This document shows positions 9,055 to 17,892 of a stretch of 34,882 bases of DNA, in pieces. Below the pieces are notes generated by a model. That model was not told the DNA's origin and searched no databases. It worked only from the letters and a program-made list of their open reading frames with translations. The stretch is taken from assembly GCF_900176485.1 (NCBI RefSeq), contig NZ_FWYD01000030.1, positions 1-34,882 of the forward strand, written 5' to 3'. Origin of the DNA: Primorskyibacter flagellatus (GTDB lineage: Bacteria > Pseudomonadota > Alphaproteobacteria > Rhodobacterales > Rhodobacteraceae). The position numbers and the translations under genes are program-made. How positions within the stretch are numbered: the first letter of the stretch is position 1; the number at the start of each line of letters is the position of its first letter.

Positions 9055-9774
9055 TTATTCGTGGCTATGGGTATGACCGTCGTCATGCGCATGATGATGC
9101 GGTGCCATCGGACCAGGATCGACGGGAATGTGGCCGCCGCCGGCATAGGTCTTGTGCATCTCGCGTACCCAGTCGCATAGTTTTTCCACCGTATCGGGAT
9201 GTTTCCGCGACAGCGCAAGGACCGGCCCACCGTCACGGGCCTTTTCGGCGTCGGTGACCATCTGCTCGACATCCACATCCACATACGGCCCAAGATCGAT
9301 CTTGTTGATGACCAGGAGGTCGGCACCGCTGATCCCCGGTCCGCCCTTGCGTGCGACATCGCCGCCGCCGGCCACGTCCAGCACGAAGAGTTGCGCATCC
9401 ACCAGCGCGGGCGAGAATGTCGCGGTCAGGTTGTCGCCGCCGCTTTCCACGAGAACGATGTCGAGCGGCGCGAAATCGCGTTCCATGTCCTCGACCGCCA
9501 TCAGGTTCATCGTCACATCATCGCGGATCGCGGTATGCGGGCAAGAGCCCGTCTCGACGGCGCGAATACGCTCTTCGGGCAGCACGCCTTCGGATTTCAG
9601 GAACCGCGCGTCCTCGTCGGTATAGATGTCGTTGGTGATGACCCCGAGCGCAAACTCGTCGCGCAGGTGTCGGCAGATCGTGGCGATCACCGAGCTTTTG
9701 CCGGTGCCCACGGGACCGGCAACGCCAAGGCGTAGCGCACGGGCTTGCGGGGCTGTTGTGGTCTCGTCATGCAT
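9055..9774 (-). CDS. ureG: Urease accessory GTPase UreG with histidine-rich C-terminal tail
   Basis: UreG is a SIMIBI GTPase that powers nickel insertion into urease. Visible motifs are the P-loop GPVGTGKSS (residues about 20-28), the metal-binding CPH in [20 protein letters not shown], and NKID for guanine recognition. At 239 residues it is longer than the usual 200-210 because of a C-terminal tail [14 protein letters not shown] that could store or deliver nickel. No ureE lies in the operon, so this tail may do the job of the UreE histidine tail. It begins 13 bases after ureD; GGAG lies eight bases before the ATG. Confidence 0.95.
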   Translation of the reverse strand: MHDETTTAPQARALRLGVAGPVGTGKSSVIATICRHLRDEFALGVITNDIYTDEDARFLKSEGVLPEERIRAVETGSCPHTAIRDDVTMNLMAVEDMERDFAPLDIVLVESGGDNLTATFSPALVDAQLFVLDVAGGGDVARKGGPGISGADLLVINKIDLGPYVDVDVEQMVTDAEKARDGGPVLALSRKHPDTVEKLCDWVREMHKTYAGGGHIPVDPGPMAPHHHAHDDGHTHSHE

Positions 9775-9787
9775 GGGTTGGTCTCCT

Positions 9788-10618
9788 TCAGATGGCCCAG
9801 GGGGGCCCGAGTTCGTTGATGCCGCGCGTCAGAAGATGGCGCAGGGAAAGGCTGTGGGGTGCGACCGCGCCGATGGCGACGCCCGGCCCGGCCAGCGGTG
9901 TCAGGGCGGCGTTCGTGTCATAGGGCAATGCCGCGGGCACCGCGTCGGACCAGTCGGGATCGACCGCGATCACCGAGCCGACCGCGCGGTTCTTCCCCAA
10001 CACGGCGGCCCCGCCCCAACCATCGCTCCCGGGCCCGAAATTAATCTGCTGGTCATAAAGGGCAGCGCCGCCACGCGTGACGCGCAGCCGACTTGCGAAA
10101 TCGCCGGCGGCTTCGCCATGACGGCCCAAAAGCATCTCCTCGCGCAGGATCATACGGGCATCGGGCGCAAGGGCGATCCGCACATCGTGGCGGTGGTTGC
10201 AGCGATGCGCCGCGATGATCGGCTCGGCCAGCCAGATGAAGGTTGCGCCCGCCTCCACGGTCACGCTGATCGCCATATGCGACCCCGCGCCACCAAGCCC
10301 TGGCAGCACCAGCATGGCCGAGACCTCTTGCAGTACCAGCGTGCTGCCTGCCCCAACCAGCACGTCGAGCGCATAATCGTCCCCTCCCAGCGGTCCTGCT
10401 GTTCCTGCCGCGAGCGCGACGCGGGCAACGTCGGGCCGCCGATGGGCCAGCGGTTCGGGTCCCTTGGGATTGCTCTTGCGAAGGACCAAAGGCCCGTCGG
10501 ATCGCAGCGTGCCGATACGGCTGCTGCCCTTCGGGCCAAGCTCGCTGGACAGCACCGCGCGCGCGGACATGGCACCGATGGGGCCGTGGGTCGGGTTATG
10601 ACGCGAAGAGTCGTACAT
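9788..10618 (-). CDS. ureD: Urease accessory protein UreD
   Basis: UreD/UreH is the scaffold that binds apo-urease and, with UreF and UreG, delivers nickel. The 276-residue sequence has family features such as [28 protein letters not shown] near residue 80 and [10 protein letters not shown]. The ATG at 10618 is preceded by AGGAGG at five bases. The gene overlaps the end of ureF by 23 bases, so the two are coupled. A longer frame exists upstream but would run deep into ureF and lacks a ribosome binding site. Confidence 0.92.
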   Translation of the reverse strand: MYDSSRHNPTHGPIGAMSARAVLSSELGPKGSSRIGTLRSDGPLVLRKSNPKGPEPLAHRRPDVARVALAAGTAGPLGGDDYALDVLVGAGSTLVLQEVSAMLVLPGLGGAGSHMAISVTVEAGATFIWLAEPIIAAHRCNHRHDVRIALAPDARMILREEMLLGRHGEAAGDFASRLRVTRGGAALYDQQINFGPGSDGWGGAAVLGKNRAVGSVIAVDPDWSDAVPAALPYDTNAALTPLAGPGVAIGAVAPHSLSLRHLLTRGINELGPPWAI

Positions 10619-11282
10619 CCCGCCTCCTGTGATGCTCGGCGGCGATGTCGGACAAGGGTGCGCCGGGCGACGGCAGATCGGCGGGAGCGCCCTCCGCAGC
10701 CACCGCGGCCCGCCCCGCCAGCGCATCCAGCCGTGTCGTCATCCGGGCAAGGATGGCATGCACATCGAACGGATCGACCCGCATCAGCTTGGCCGCCGCT
10801 GCCGCCGCGCCGGAATTGTTTTCATGCAGGATCGCGAGCGCGGCATCGCGCGGGCCAAGACCCAGAACCGCCGCCGCGACTCCCATCACGATGGGCTGAT
10901 GCGGCGCAGTGCCCAGAGCAGCAAAAAACGGATGCGGATGGATACTGCTCATGGCGCGGCGCAATTGTCGCCCCAGATCGCGCGAGACCTTGCGCAATTC
11001 GGGCGATGGCGTACGCGCGTCAAGCTCCACCGCCAGTGTTTCCAGATCGCTAAGATCATCGGCGGCCGCCCGCGCGCAAGCCGTCGCCGCAAAAGCGGCC
11101 GCAATCAACCCGGTGGTTTCCGCGCGGCCAATCAGGAATTTCTCAAGCCCCGCCATATCGGCGACGAACCCCGCCGTGACAGCGGGTTCCAGCCCGCCGG
11201 AATGGGCATAGCCGCCTGCTGGCAGACGACCATCCGCCAGCAGCAACAGGGCTGCTTGCCTTTCCATGCCGGCGGTTTCCAT
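10596..11282 (-). CDS. ureF: Urease accessory protein UreF
   Basis: UreF, an all-helical protein, binds UreD and recruits the UreG dimer. The sequence contains the N-terminal family signature LLADGRLPAGGYAHSGGLE and the helical core with ARTPSPELRKVSRDLGRQL. Length is 228 residues if started at 11282, one base after the ureC stop; an ATG at 11267 (MERQAALL) is equally possible and neither has a strong ribosome binding site. Alanine-rich stretches reflect the high G+C content. Confidence 0.9.
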   Translation of the reverse strand: METAGMERQAALLLLADGRLPAGGYAHSGGLEPAVTAGFVADMAGLEKFLIGRAETTGLIAAAFAATACARAAADDLSDLETLAVELDARTPSPELRKVSRDLGRQLRRAMSSIHPHPFFAALGTAPHQPIVMGVAAAVLGLGPRDAALAILHENNSGAAAAAAKLMRVDPFDVHAILARMTTRLDALAGRAAVAAEGAPADLPSPGAPLSDIAAEHHRRRDVRLFAS

Positions 11283-11283
11283 C

Positions 11284-12993
11284 TCAGAACAGGAAGTATC
11301 GCTGTGCCATCGGCACTTCATCGGCCGGTTCGTGATCGGCGATCTCGCCGTCGATTTTCACCGAATAGGTGTCGGGATCGACCTCGATCTTCGGCAGGGC
11401 GGTGTTTTCCGGCATGTCCTCCTTGCCACGTCCGCGCGTGCTCTCGATGGCAACGAATTTGCGGTTGGTGTTGATCCGGTCCGCCAACCCGTCGTCGATC
11501 GCCGCCTGCGAAACGAAGGCGAGGCTGGTGGCACCCGACGCGGGCGAATGGACGTTGAAGCCGGTCCGCTCCATCACCGGCTGCGGTGTCGGGATCGAAG
11601 CATTTGGATCGCCCAGTGCCGCCGTGGCCACCATGCCGCCGGTGAATACGGTGTGGGGTCGCACCCCAAACAGCGCCGGTTGCCACATCACGATATCGGC
11701 ATTTTTGCCCACTTCGATGGAGCCGATTTCGCGCTCCATCCCGTGCGCCACGGCGGGGCAAATGGTGTATTTCGCCACGTAGCGGCGCGCCCGATGGTTG
11801 TCGGCGCGGTCGTCGCCGGGAGCCGAGCCGCGCAGCTTCTTCATCTGGTGCGCGGTCTGCCATGTGCGCATGACCGTTTCACCGATCCGGCCCATCGCCT
11901 GCGCGTCCGACGACATGATGGAAATCGCGCCCATGTCCTGAAGAATATCCTCGGCGGCAATCGTGCCCGCCCGCACCCGGCTTTCGGCAAAGGCCAGGTC
12001 GTTTGGCACCTGCGGGTTCAGGTGATGGGCGACCATCACCATGTCCAGATGCTCCGCCACGGTGTTTTTCGTGAAGGGCCGTGTCGGGTTGGTCGAAGCG
12101 GGCAGCACGTTCCGCTCGCCCGCGATTGAGATGATGTCGGGCGCGTGCCCGCCGCCCGCGCCCTCGGTATGGAAGGCATGGAAGGTGCGGCCAGCGACCG
12201 CCTTCAGCAAATCCTCGACAAAGCCTGCCTCGTTCAGCGTGTCCGAGTGGATGGCGACCTGTACGCCGGATTCCTCGGCCACCGACAGGCAGGCGTCGAT
12301 GGCGGCGGGGGTTGCACCCCAATCCTCATGCACCTTGAAGCCGCCGACACCGCCGCGCAGTTGTTCCCACATCGCTTCCTTGGACATGGTGTTGCCGCGT
12401 CCCAGGAACAGAACGTTGACGGGCCATGGATCGAAGCCTTCCAGCATCCGCTCCATCCACCAGGAACCGGGCGTGGCCAGCGTCGCCTTGGACCCCTCGG
12501 TCGGACCGGTGCCGCCACCGGTGACGGTCGTGACGCCCGCGGCCAGCGCAACTTGGAGCATCTGCGGCCCTACGAAATGCACATGTGTGTCCACCGCGCC
12601 TGCGGTGGCGATCAACCCGTTGCCTGCCATGATCTCCGTCGAGGGGCCGATGACCAGCGCGGGGTCGATCCCGTCCATCGTGTCGGGGTTGCCTGACTTG
12701 CCGATCCCCACGATCCGCCCGTCGCGGATGCCGATATCGGCCTTGATGATCCCCCAGTGATCCAGAATGACTGCCCCGGTAATGACCAGATCGGGCGTGC
12801 CTTCAGCGCGGGTATGCGAGGATTGCCCCATGGATTCGCGGATCGACTTGCCGCCGCCGAAAACGGATTCGTCGCCCCCGCCGGAGCGGTCCTCTTCGAT
12901 CTCGATGGTCAGGCAGGTGTCAGCCAGCCGGATCCGGTCGCCCTTGGTCGGCCCGTAAGAGGCCACATATTCGCGGCGATCAATCCTTTGCAT
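11284..12993 (-). CDS. ureC: Urease alpha subunit UreC, flap cysteine replaced by alanine
   Basis: The 569-residue catalytic subunit hydrolyses urea to ammonia and carbamate at a dinuclear nickel site. Ligands are present: DTHVH, the carbamylated lysine in [29 protein letters not shown], the catalytic HH in VAHHLNP, AESRVR and SSDAQAMG. Most ureases have a cysteine directly before that HH (C319 in Klebsiella); here it is alanine. The region after the first ligands ([16 protein letters not shown]) is also unlike the usual HFICPQQ. The start at 12993 has AAAGGAG eight to nine bases upstream and overlaps ureB by 14 bases. Confidence 0.95.
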   Translation of the reverse strand: MQRIDRREYVASYGPTKGDRIRLADTCLTIEIEEDRSGGGDESVFGGGKSIRESMGQSSHTRAEGTPDLVITGAVILDHWGIIKADIGIRDGRIVGIGKSGNPDTMDGIDPALVIGPSTEIMAGNGLIATAGAVDTHVHFVGPQMLQVALAAGVTTVTGGGTGPTEGSKATLATPGSWWMERMLEGFDPWPVNVLFLGRGNTMSKEAMWEQLRGGVGGFKVHEDWGATPAAIDACLSVAEESGVQVAIHSDTLNEAGFVEDLLKAVAGRTFHAFHTEGAGGGHAPDIISIAGERNVLPASTNPTRPFTKNTVAEHLDMVMVAHHLNPQVPNDLAFAESRVRAGTIAAEDILQDMGAISIMSSDAQAMGRIGETVMRTWQTAHQMKKLRGSAPGDDRADNHRARRYVAKYTICPAVAHGMEREIGSIEVGKNADIVMWQPALFGVRPHTVFTGGMVATAALGDPNASIPTPQPVMERTGFNVHSPASGATSLAFVSQAAIDDGLADRINTNRKFVAIESTRGRGKEDMPENTALPKIEVDPDTYSVKIDGEIADHEPADEVPMAQRYFLF

Positions 12994-13537
12994 TGTCGAG
13001 ATCTCCTTTGCACAGGCCACGCAGGCCAAGCACGATGCGCTTGCCCTGTATGGGTACCAGGTTCACTTCGGCCACGGCACCGGGTTCAAATCTCTCGGCA
13101 CCGCCAGACAGCACCGCAAGGCGTTTGCCCCAGGCGGCGGCGCGGTCGAATTCCAGTGCCGCGTTCACTTCGGCAAAATGGAAATGCGAACCGATCTGGA
13201 TAGGACGGTCAGAGGTATTGGCGACACGGATGGTCGTTACCTCGAGCCCCTCGTTGATCACGACATCGCCCTCCCCGTAAAGGATCTCGCCGGGCACCAG
13301 CGGATCGCGTACCTCATCCAGCACATCCTCGGACTGCCGACGCGGTGCCTGACGCGTGCCGCCACCAGGGCGGCGCGGTGTGCTGGGCGCGCTGACACCC
13401 GAGGATTTCGTCTGCTCGGGCGCGTCGGAACTGGTCTGGTCGTATTCGCGCCCCGGATCGTCGGACACATGTTTCGCCCGGGCGGCATCCTTGTTGTCAG
13501 ACACAAGCTGGGCGAAGGGATTGAGTTTGAGTGTCAT
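12980..13537 (-). CDS. ureB: Urease beta subunit UreB with about 80 extra N-terminal residues
   Basis: The C-terminal 105 residues are a complete Ure[35 protein letters not shown] and GAERFEPG. They are preceded by about 80 polar, proline-, arginine- and serine-rich residues (with [14 protein letters not shown]) that look disordered and are not part of the standard 100-residue subunit. The start is firm because its ATG overlaps the ureA stop (ATGA). The extension is not a fused gamma subunit, since ureA is present as its own gene just upstream. Confidence 0.9.
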   Translation of the reverse strand: MTLKLNPFAQLVSDNKDAARAKHVSDDPGREYDQTSSDAPEQTKSSGVSAPSTPRRPGGGTRQAPRRQSEDVLDEVRDPLVPGEILYGEGDVVINEGLEVTTIRVANTSDRPIQIGSHFHFAEVNAALEFDRAAAWGKRLAVLSGGAERFEPGAVAEVNLVPIQGKRIVLGLRGLCKGDLDNAKD

Positions 13538-13836
13538 CGGATCGGCTCCATCACTGTGACAAGCTTGGTGCCGTCGGGGAATGTCGCCTCGACCTGGATC
13601 TGCGCAATCATTTCCGGCACGCCTTCCATCACATCCTCGCGGCTCAGGACGTTGCGCCCTGACTCCATGAGGTCCGTGACCGTGTTTCCGTCGCGTGCCC
13701 CTTCCAGAAGATAGGAGGTCAGCAGCGCGGTCGCCTCGGGCAGGTTCAGCTTCAGACCCCGCTCCTTGCGCTCCAGCGCAAGCTTGCCGGCCGTGTAGAC
13801 CATAAGCCGTTCCTGCTCATGCATGCTCAGTAACAT
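13534..13836 (-). CDS. ureA: Urease gamma subunit UreA
   Basis: At 100 residues this is a standard gamma subunit, with [36 protein letters not shown] and the C-terminal [14 protein letters not shown]. It is structural and packs against UreC. It is the first gene of the operon; GGGAGGG lies six to seven bases before its ATG. The promoter must lie in 13837-14021, shared with the divergent small gene; no clear regulator site was seen. Confidence 0.95.
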   Translation of the reverse strand: MLLSMHEQERLMVYTAGKLALERKERGLKLNLPEATALLTSYLLEGARDGNTVTDLMESGRNVLSREDVMEGVPEMIAQIQVEATFPDGTKLVTVMEPIR

Positions 13837-14021
13837 CGACGCCCTCCCGGTTTTTCATCCGCAGCCTCGTCATGTTGGCCGAAGACCTGCCTGAAGTCAC
13901 TCGGAAATAATGCTCGGACAATTCCAACAGCTTCGCAAACCGGCCGCCCAGTAACAGACCTCTTGTTGCCTTTACTTATCTTAAGTTAACCTTCGCTCAA
14001 ATCACTCGAAGGAGAATTGCC

Positions 14022-14222
14022 GTGCCGTATTTCGGAAAATATGAAACACCGGACGCGCTGTTGCGCGACGATACGGTGAGCCGCGAAGAAAAGATCACGA
14101 TGCTCGAACAATGGCGGGACGACAAGAAAAGCTACATGCGCGCCACCGATGAGGGTATGGAAGGTGAGGATCGGGCGGAAATGCTCAAGCAGATCAAGAG
14201 GGCGCTTGCCGAACTTCAGTAA
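14022..14222 (+). CDS. Small charged helical protein of unknown function (66 residues)
   Basis: The frame starts with GTG and has GAAGGAG seven to eight bases upstream. The protein is soluble, rich in Asp, Glu, Lys and Met, and predicted helical (SREEKITMLEQWRDDKK, GEDRAEMLKQIKRAL). It gives the impression of a conserved short alphaproteobacterial protein, but I cannot name its family or function. It is divergent from ureA. The codon use is ordinary for the window, which supports it being real. Confidence 0.75.
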   Translation: MPYFGKYETPDALLRDDTVSREEKITMLEQWRDDKKSYMRATDEGMEGEDRAEMLKQIKRALAELQ

Positions 14223-14247
14223 GCGCCCACCGGGCGGGGATCACCTG

Positions 14248-14355
14248 TCAATTCGTCACCGCGTAGCGCAGGCGCAAATAGCGCGCTGGCGGATCCGCCG
14301 CGCCGACCAGCAGGAACAACGACGCAATAGTGGTCGTGAGCAGGATAATATCCAT
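14248..14355 (-). CDS. Possible 35-residue single-pass membrane peptide
   Basis: Reading on the minus strand from the ATG at 14355 gives a short peptide with one hydrophobic helix (IILLTTTIASLFLLVG) followed by a basic, arginine- and tyrosine-containing tail. This topology fits a small inner-membrane protein. There is no good ribosome binding site, and no family was recognised, so it may be chance. Confidence 0.3.
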   Translation of the reverse strand: MDIILLTTTIASLFLLVGAADPPARYLRLRYAVTN

Positions 14356-14724
14356 AAGGTTGCAATATCCCAGTTGCCCGGAGCGCAAGCATCAATCGAC
14401 ACGGAAGCGTTTCGGTCCGGCGTCATGGACGCTGATGGGCCGCGACCAAGCAGTGCCTGGCCCTGATCCGAGAAGTGGCAGAAAAGGCACAGCCGGCCCG
14501 AGCAGGCTTGAAAATGCGCTGGACGCACACCAGATGTAGCGCATGACGAAGTTCAGCTTCCATATGAGGTTCCCGCCGAAAGCGGGAAGGCTACTGAACC
14601 GCCGGTAACCCCGGGCGGGCCAGCCATTGTGCTGTCTGCGCCTCGGGGTTTCTTGATCTCTCTTCGACCACATGAACAGGACGATGGCTTCCGAAAGCGG
14701 GGGTTGGACCTTTGCGTTCCACAT

Positions 14725-14773
14725 CCAATTCGCGGCTGCCGTCGTCGCGGCAACAGTAGTTTTGAATTGGAGG
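14725..14773 (+). promoter_or_regulatory. Leader hairpin that could hide the DUF1127 ribosome binding site
   Basis: CCAATTC (14725-14731) is the exact reverse complement of GAATTGG (14764-14770). The latter overlaps the GGAGG ribosome binding site at 14769-14773. GC-rich sequence between the arms can fold further. If transcribed, the structure would partly close the start site. Confidence 0.4.
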
Positions 14774-14778
14774 ATGAC

Positions 14779-15012
14779 ATGTCCGCATATATCACCCGTG
14801 AAATGGTCCGGCAGGCAGCGCATGAATGGCCATACGAAAATGCCACCGGCGTTCTGGGCCGGCTGGTCCGCACAATGAAAAGATCGTGGAAACGTCGTGA
14901 AACGGCGAACCAACTCCACACCCTGTCCGATCGGGAATTGCGGGATATCGGCATCTATCGCGGGGATATCCCGCGCGTCGTGCGTCAGCTCGACGATGGT
15001 GCTCCGATCTGA
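14779..15012 (+). CDS. DUF1127 domain protein
   Basis: The 77-residue protein ends in the DUF1127 motif (ANQLHTLSDRELRDIGIYRGDI), an arginine-rich two-helix unit of about 40 residues. Small DUF1127 proteins in alphaproteobacteria bind RNA and influence stress, phosphate and C1 responses; CcaF1 of Rhodobacter sphaeroides is the best known. The ATG is preceded by GGAGG at five bases. A strong terminator follows at 15115-15140, so it is probably a single-gene transcript. Confidence 0.88.
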   Translation: MSAYITREMVRQAAHEWPYENATGVLGRLVRTMKRSWKRRETANQLHTLSDRELRDIGIYRGDIPRVVRQLDDGAPI

Positions 15013-15114
15013 ACTTCACCCCTTGCGTGCCACACACGGAGCGCAATGGCCGGCCTGACCGGAGACCCACCAGCCGCCCCACACAGACCCGCATGAGGTG
15101 ATCGAGCCTCGATG

Positions 15115-15140
15115 CAGCCCCGGCCAAGGCCGGGGCTTTT
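15115..15140 (+). terminator. Intrinsic terminator after the DUF1127 gene
   Basis: AGCCCCGGCC and GGCCGGGGCT form a ten-base stem around a two-base centre, followed by TTTT. The position, about 100 bases after the DUF1127 stop and before the MFS start, fits termination on the plus strand. Confidence 0.85.
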
Positions 15141-15219
15141 GCATGACCAACGTACACATCCTAGATTCGCGCTATACAGGTTGCAGGTCCCGACTCTCTT
15201 GATGGGACAAGAAATCGGG

Positions 15220-16497
15220 ATGGACACCATGGCCCAGAACATACGCGAAACGCTGGCTTCGGTAAGGTCGCTTCTTGGCGGAACAGCAGCGTTTGTAGCG
15301 GGCAACAGTCTGCTCGGTGTGGTGCTCCCGCTCCGCATGGAAGCTGCTGACTATCCTGTCGCGCTGATCGGTGCGATCATGGCCGCCTATTATCTGGGGC
15401 TGGCTCTTGGCGGGTTCCGGTCGAAAATTATCATCCTGCGGATCGGCCATATTCGCGCGTTTTCGGTCTTTGCGGCGGTGACGGCCGCAACCTGTCTGGC
15501 CTATGACACCTTCTTTGGCCCGACCGCCTGGGTGATCCTGCGGGTCATCAACGGGTTTTGCATTGCCGGCATGACAACCTCGGTCGAGAGTTGGCTGAAC
15601 GAGCGCAGCAGTAACGAGGCCCGCGGGCGTGTTCTCGGGTTTTATATGCTGGCTTTCTATGTTGCGATGGCACTGGGTCAGTCATTGGTGAACGTCGCCC
15701 CGGTTGGCGATGGCGAGCTGTTGGATCTGTCTGCGGTGCTGATCGGCCTGTCACTCATTCCCATTGCGATGACGCGTTTGGGCAAGCCGGATCTTCGCGA
15801 TATCCGGGTTCTGGGGGTGAGACAGATTTTCGCGGCCTCCAAGGTCGGCGTTGCCGGCATTCTGATCGGATCGTTCTACGGGCTGGCCATCGTCTTTGCG
15901 CGCCAGATCGGCCTCAGCGTATCCGAAGCGGCCATGTTCATGTCGGTCGTGGTCTTGGGAGGCCTCGCCTTCCAGGTTCCCATCGGGATGCTGGCGGACA
16001 GGTTTGACCGGCGCATCGTCATGTCAGGCATCCTGATCGCCGTGGGCGCGTCATGGGGCCTTCTGTCGATCTCGATCGCGAACGGGGTTTCGTTGATCGC
16101 GCTGATGGTCATGGCACTGGCCTTTGGCGGCGCGATCAGCAGCGTTTATCCGCTTTGCGTCGCCCAGACCTTCGACCGGCTGGATCGCAAGTATTATGTG
16201 GCGGCGTCAGGGCGCTTGCTGATGGTCTATTCCATCGGCGCGACTATCGGCCCACTGCTTACCTCGGGACTGATGGCGGCTTTTGGACCTTCATCGTTCT
16301 TTGTCTTCGAATCCGCGATCGCAATAGCCTACGCGCTTTTCGTCTTGTCCAACGTTCGCTCGGTGCCCCAATTGCCAGAGGCAGAGCGCGAGAAATTCGT
16401 GCCGCTTCCTGACAGCTCACCCACGGCATTGGCGCTCGACCCGCGCATCGAGCCAGATCCGGAAGCTGCCGCGCCCGAGCCTAATGGGCGAAACTGA
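15220..16497 (+). CDS. MFS transporter
   Basis: About 425 residues with twelve hydrophobic segments. MFS features include the acidic and basic loop motif MLADRFDRRIVMSG between segments 8 and 9 and the region WVILRVINGFCIAGMTTSVESWLNERSS after segment 4, resembling the YcaD-like subgroup. The substrate is unknown. The proline- and acid-rich C-terminus (about residues 390-425) is cytoplasmic. Three ATGs (15202, 15220, 15229) are possible starts and none has a clear ribosome binding site; the middle one is given. Confidence 0.82.
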   Translation: MDTMAQNIRETLASVRSLLGGTAAFVAGNSLLGVVLPLRMEAADYPVALIGAIMAAYYLGLALGGFRSKIIILRIGHIRAFSVFAAVTAATCLAYDTFFGPTAWVILRVINGFCIAGMTTSVESWLNERSSNEARGRVLGFYMLAFYVAMALGQSLVNVAPVGDGELLDLSAVLIGLSLIPIAMTRLGKPDLRDIRVLGVRQIFAASKVGVAGILIGSFYGLAIVFARQIGLSVSEAAMFMSVVVLGGLAFQVPIGMLADRFDRRIVMSGILIAVGASWGLLSISIANGVSLIALMVMALAFGGAISSVYPLCVAQTFDRLDRKYYVAASGRLLMVYSIGATIGPLLTSGLMAAFGPSSFFVFESAIAIAYALFVLSNVRSVPQLPEAEREKFVPLPDSSPTALALDPRIEPDPEAAAPEPNGRN

Positions 16498-16537
16498 GAG
16501 GAGTGCGGATCAGAAACCGAGCATCGCCGAGGCGACG

Positions 16538-16729
16538 GTAAAATAGTTCAGCATGCCGGCGGCGACGCAACATCAAGAACTTGAACAGGTCGGTTGAGGT
16601 GAACTTGATCCCCGCGACATTCGGCAAATCAAGAATGCGCTCGAGCGAGCCCAAGGGGAGTGGTCTACCGGCGCGCCCCGGCACCTCGTATACGATCAAT
16701 GGCAGATCTGTAGCGGCGGCCAGAGAAAT
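16538..16729 (-). pseudogene. Fragment of a dihydrodipicolinate synthase/N-acetylneuraminate lyase family gene
   Basis: The minus strand encodes about 63 residues of the family barrel: ATDLPLIVYEVPGRAGR, then LPNVAGIKFTSTDLFKF with the Schiff-base lysine in GIKF. Family members have about 300 residues. Before and after this piece the frame turns into unrelated sequence. It sits directly downstream of an ABC ATPase relic, an arrangement common in sugar acid catabolic operons. Confidence 0.75.
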
Positions 16730-16842
16730 TCCGACGCGCAAACAGATTGCATACTTGATTCCGACGGCCAGATCCGGCCACGCAACGTATCTGATGTGTT
16801 CGACTTCTCGAAATGTCGATCTGTGCACTGGCATCCATCTCT

Positions 16843-17580
16843 TCACCGCACCTTTTGGAGAAGGCACTCGATCGCGTCCGTGCGGTCAGCGAGTGGCAGG
16901 TCTGAAAGCTGTCGGAAGATGCAGGTCGCCTTCTTGCCCGCAAAACGAACGATGACTTGCGTGTCCAGCCCCGTGGGCTCTACGGTCAAAACCTCCGCCG
17001 AACCTCCTTCATCATCGATGTGGAGATGTTCGGGGCGGATGCCCAAGGTCACGGGCAGCCCGTCGGAGTTCCGTACTTTGATGCCAAGCGGAATGCGGGA
17101 GCCGTCTTTGGCAACGAATTCGTTGCCATCCAGTGTTCCCTCGAACCTGTTCATCGCCGGCGCCCCGATAAACCCGGCCACGAACAGGTTTGCCGGGCGA
17201 TCATACAGATCCAGAGGCGTCCCGATCTGTTCGATCCTGCCTCCCTGCAATACCACGATCCTGTCGGCCATGGTCATTGCTTCGATCTGGTCGTGAGTCA
17301 CATAAGCAGTCGTCGTTCCGAGCCGTTGATGGTTCTGCTTGATTTCAGCGCGCATCTGGACGCTGAGTTTTGCATCTAGGTTTGAAAGCGGCTCATCGAA
17401 CAGGAACACAGAAGGCTTGCGCACCATGGCGCGCCCCATCGCCACACGCTGCCGTTGACCGCCGCTCAATTGACGGGGATAGCGTGCGAGATAGGGCTGA
17501 AGCCCGAGCATTTCCGCAGCCTCTCGAACCCGACGGGCAATTTCATTCTTGTCGGTTCGAGCAAGCTTGCGCGCGAATAC
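16843..17580 (-). pseudogene. Sugar ABC transporter ATPase (MalK/UgpC type) lacking its N-terminus
   Basis: The fragment has the signature [14 protein letters not shown], Walker [15 protein letters not shown], the H-loop [16 protein letters not shown], and a C-terminal TOBE-like domain ending near ATCIFRQ. Walker A and the Q-loop, which occupy the first 90 residues of the family, are absent. Homology begins at about [13 protein letters not shown] (17574). Without Walker A it cannot bind ATP normally. The same open frame continues upstream into nrdI-like sequence, so the ORF from a GTG at 17760 would be a chimera. Confidence 0.85.
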
Positions 17581-17589
17581 ATCCGCCCA

Positions 17590-17823
17590 GATCGAGCGCA
17601 GCAAGGCGCGGCCGGATGGGCTGTTGAGAAAGCGGATGACCTGCTTGGGCACGGTGCCCCGCTCGTCACCGGCGGCATAGCTGGGGCGGTTCAGAACGCT
17701 TCGGTCTGGCACCGATGACATGGGATCGGCTGGCCGGATCGGGATGCGCTGCGCCCCCACCCCAAGTGCTGCGACCAGGCGCGCCGTGTTGCCCGAACCG
17801 GAGGGGTAATTGACCAGCCCTAC
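17590..17823 (-). pseudogene. nrdI: N-terminal fragment of nrdI (ribonucleotide reductase flavodoxin)
   Basis: In frame with the ABC relic, the sequence reads [20 protein letters not shown], then RIPIRP and [21 protein letters not shown]. This matches the NrdI layout, with the FMN loop SGSGNTAR and the [10 protein letters not shown] helix. NrdI activates the class Ib ribonucleotide reductase manganese cofactor. The second half, including the GN(x)NFG region, is lost at the join near 17580-17590. The expected start codon position is GTA, and no nrdE or nrdF lies nearby. Confidence 0.75.
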
Positions 17824-17892
17824 GTCGCAGGTGCAGCGTGGCTAATTCCGGCTTTTGGAGTACCCGTGACAGCCGCAAGCAGCATAGCTCTG

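Larger units (their letters stand above)
14223..14778. other. Intergenic stretch with a possible small membrane ORF
   Basis: About 550 bases lie between the 66-residue gene and the DUF1127 gene. Longer open frames occur on both strands but show no recognisable domain. A 35-codon hydrophobic frame lies at 14248-14355 on the minus strand and is listed separately. The right end contains the structured leader of the DUF1127 gene. Confidence 0.45.

Noticed and set aside
9626-11053. Long plus-strand open frame across the ureG, ureD and ureF region
   Set aside because: It lies opposite well-supported urease genes; its arginine- and histidine-rich sequence is typical of antisense frames in high-G+C DNA.
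13840-14021. Possible NtrC-type control of the urease promoter
   Set aside because: No sigma-54 promoter (GG-N10-GC element with proper spacing) or convincing NtrC site could be read with confidence.
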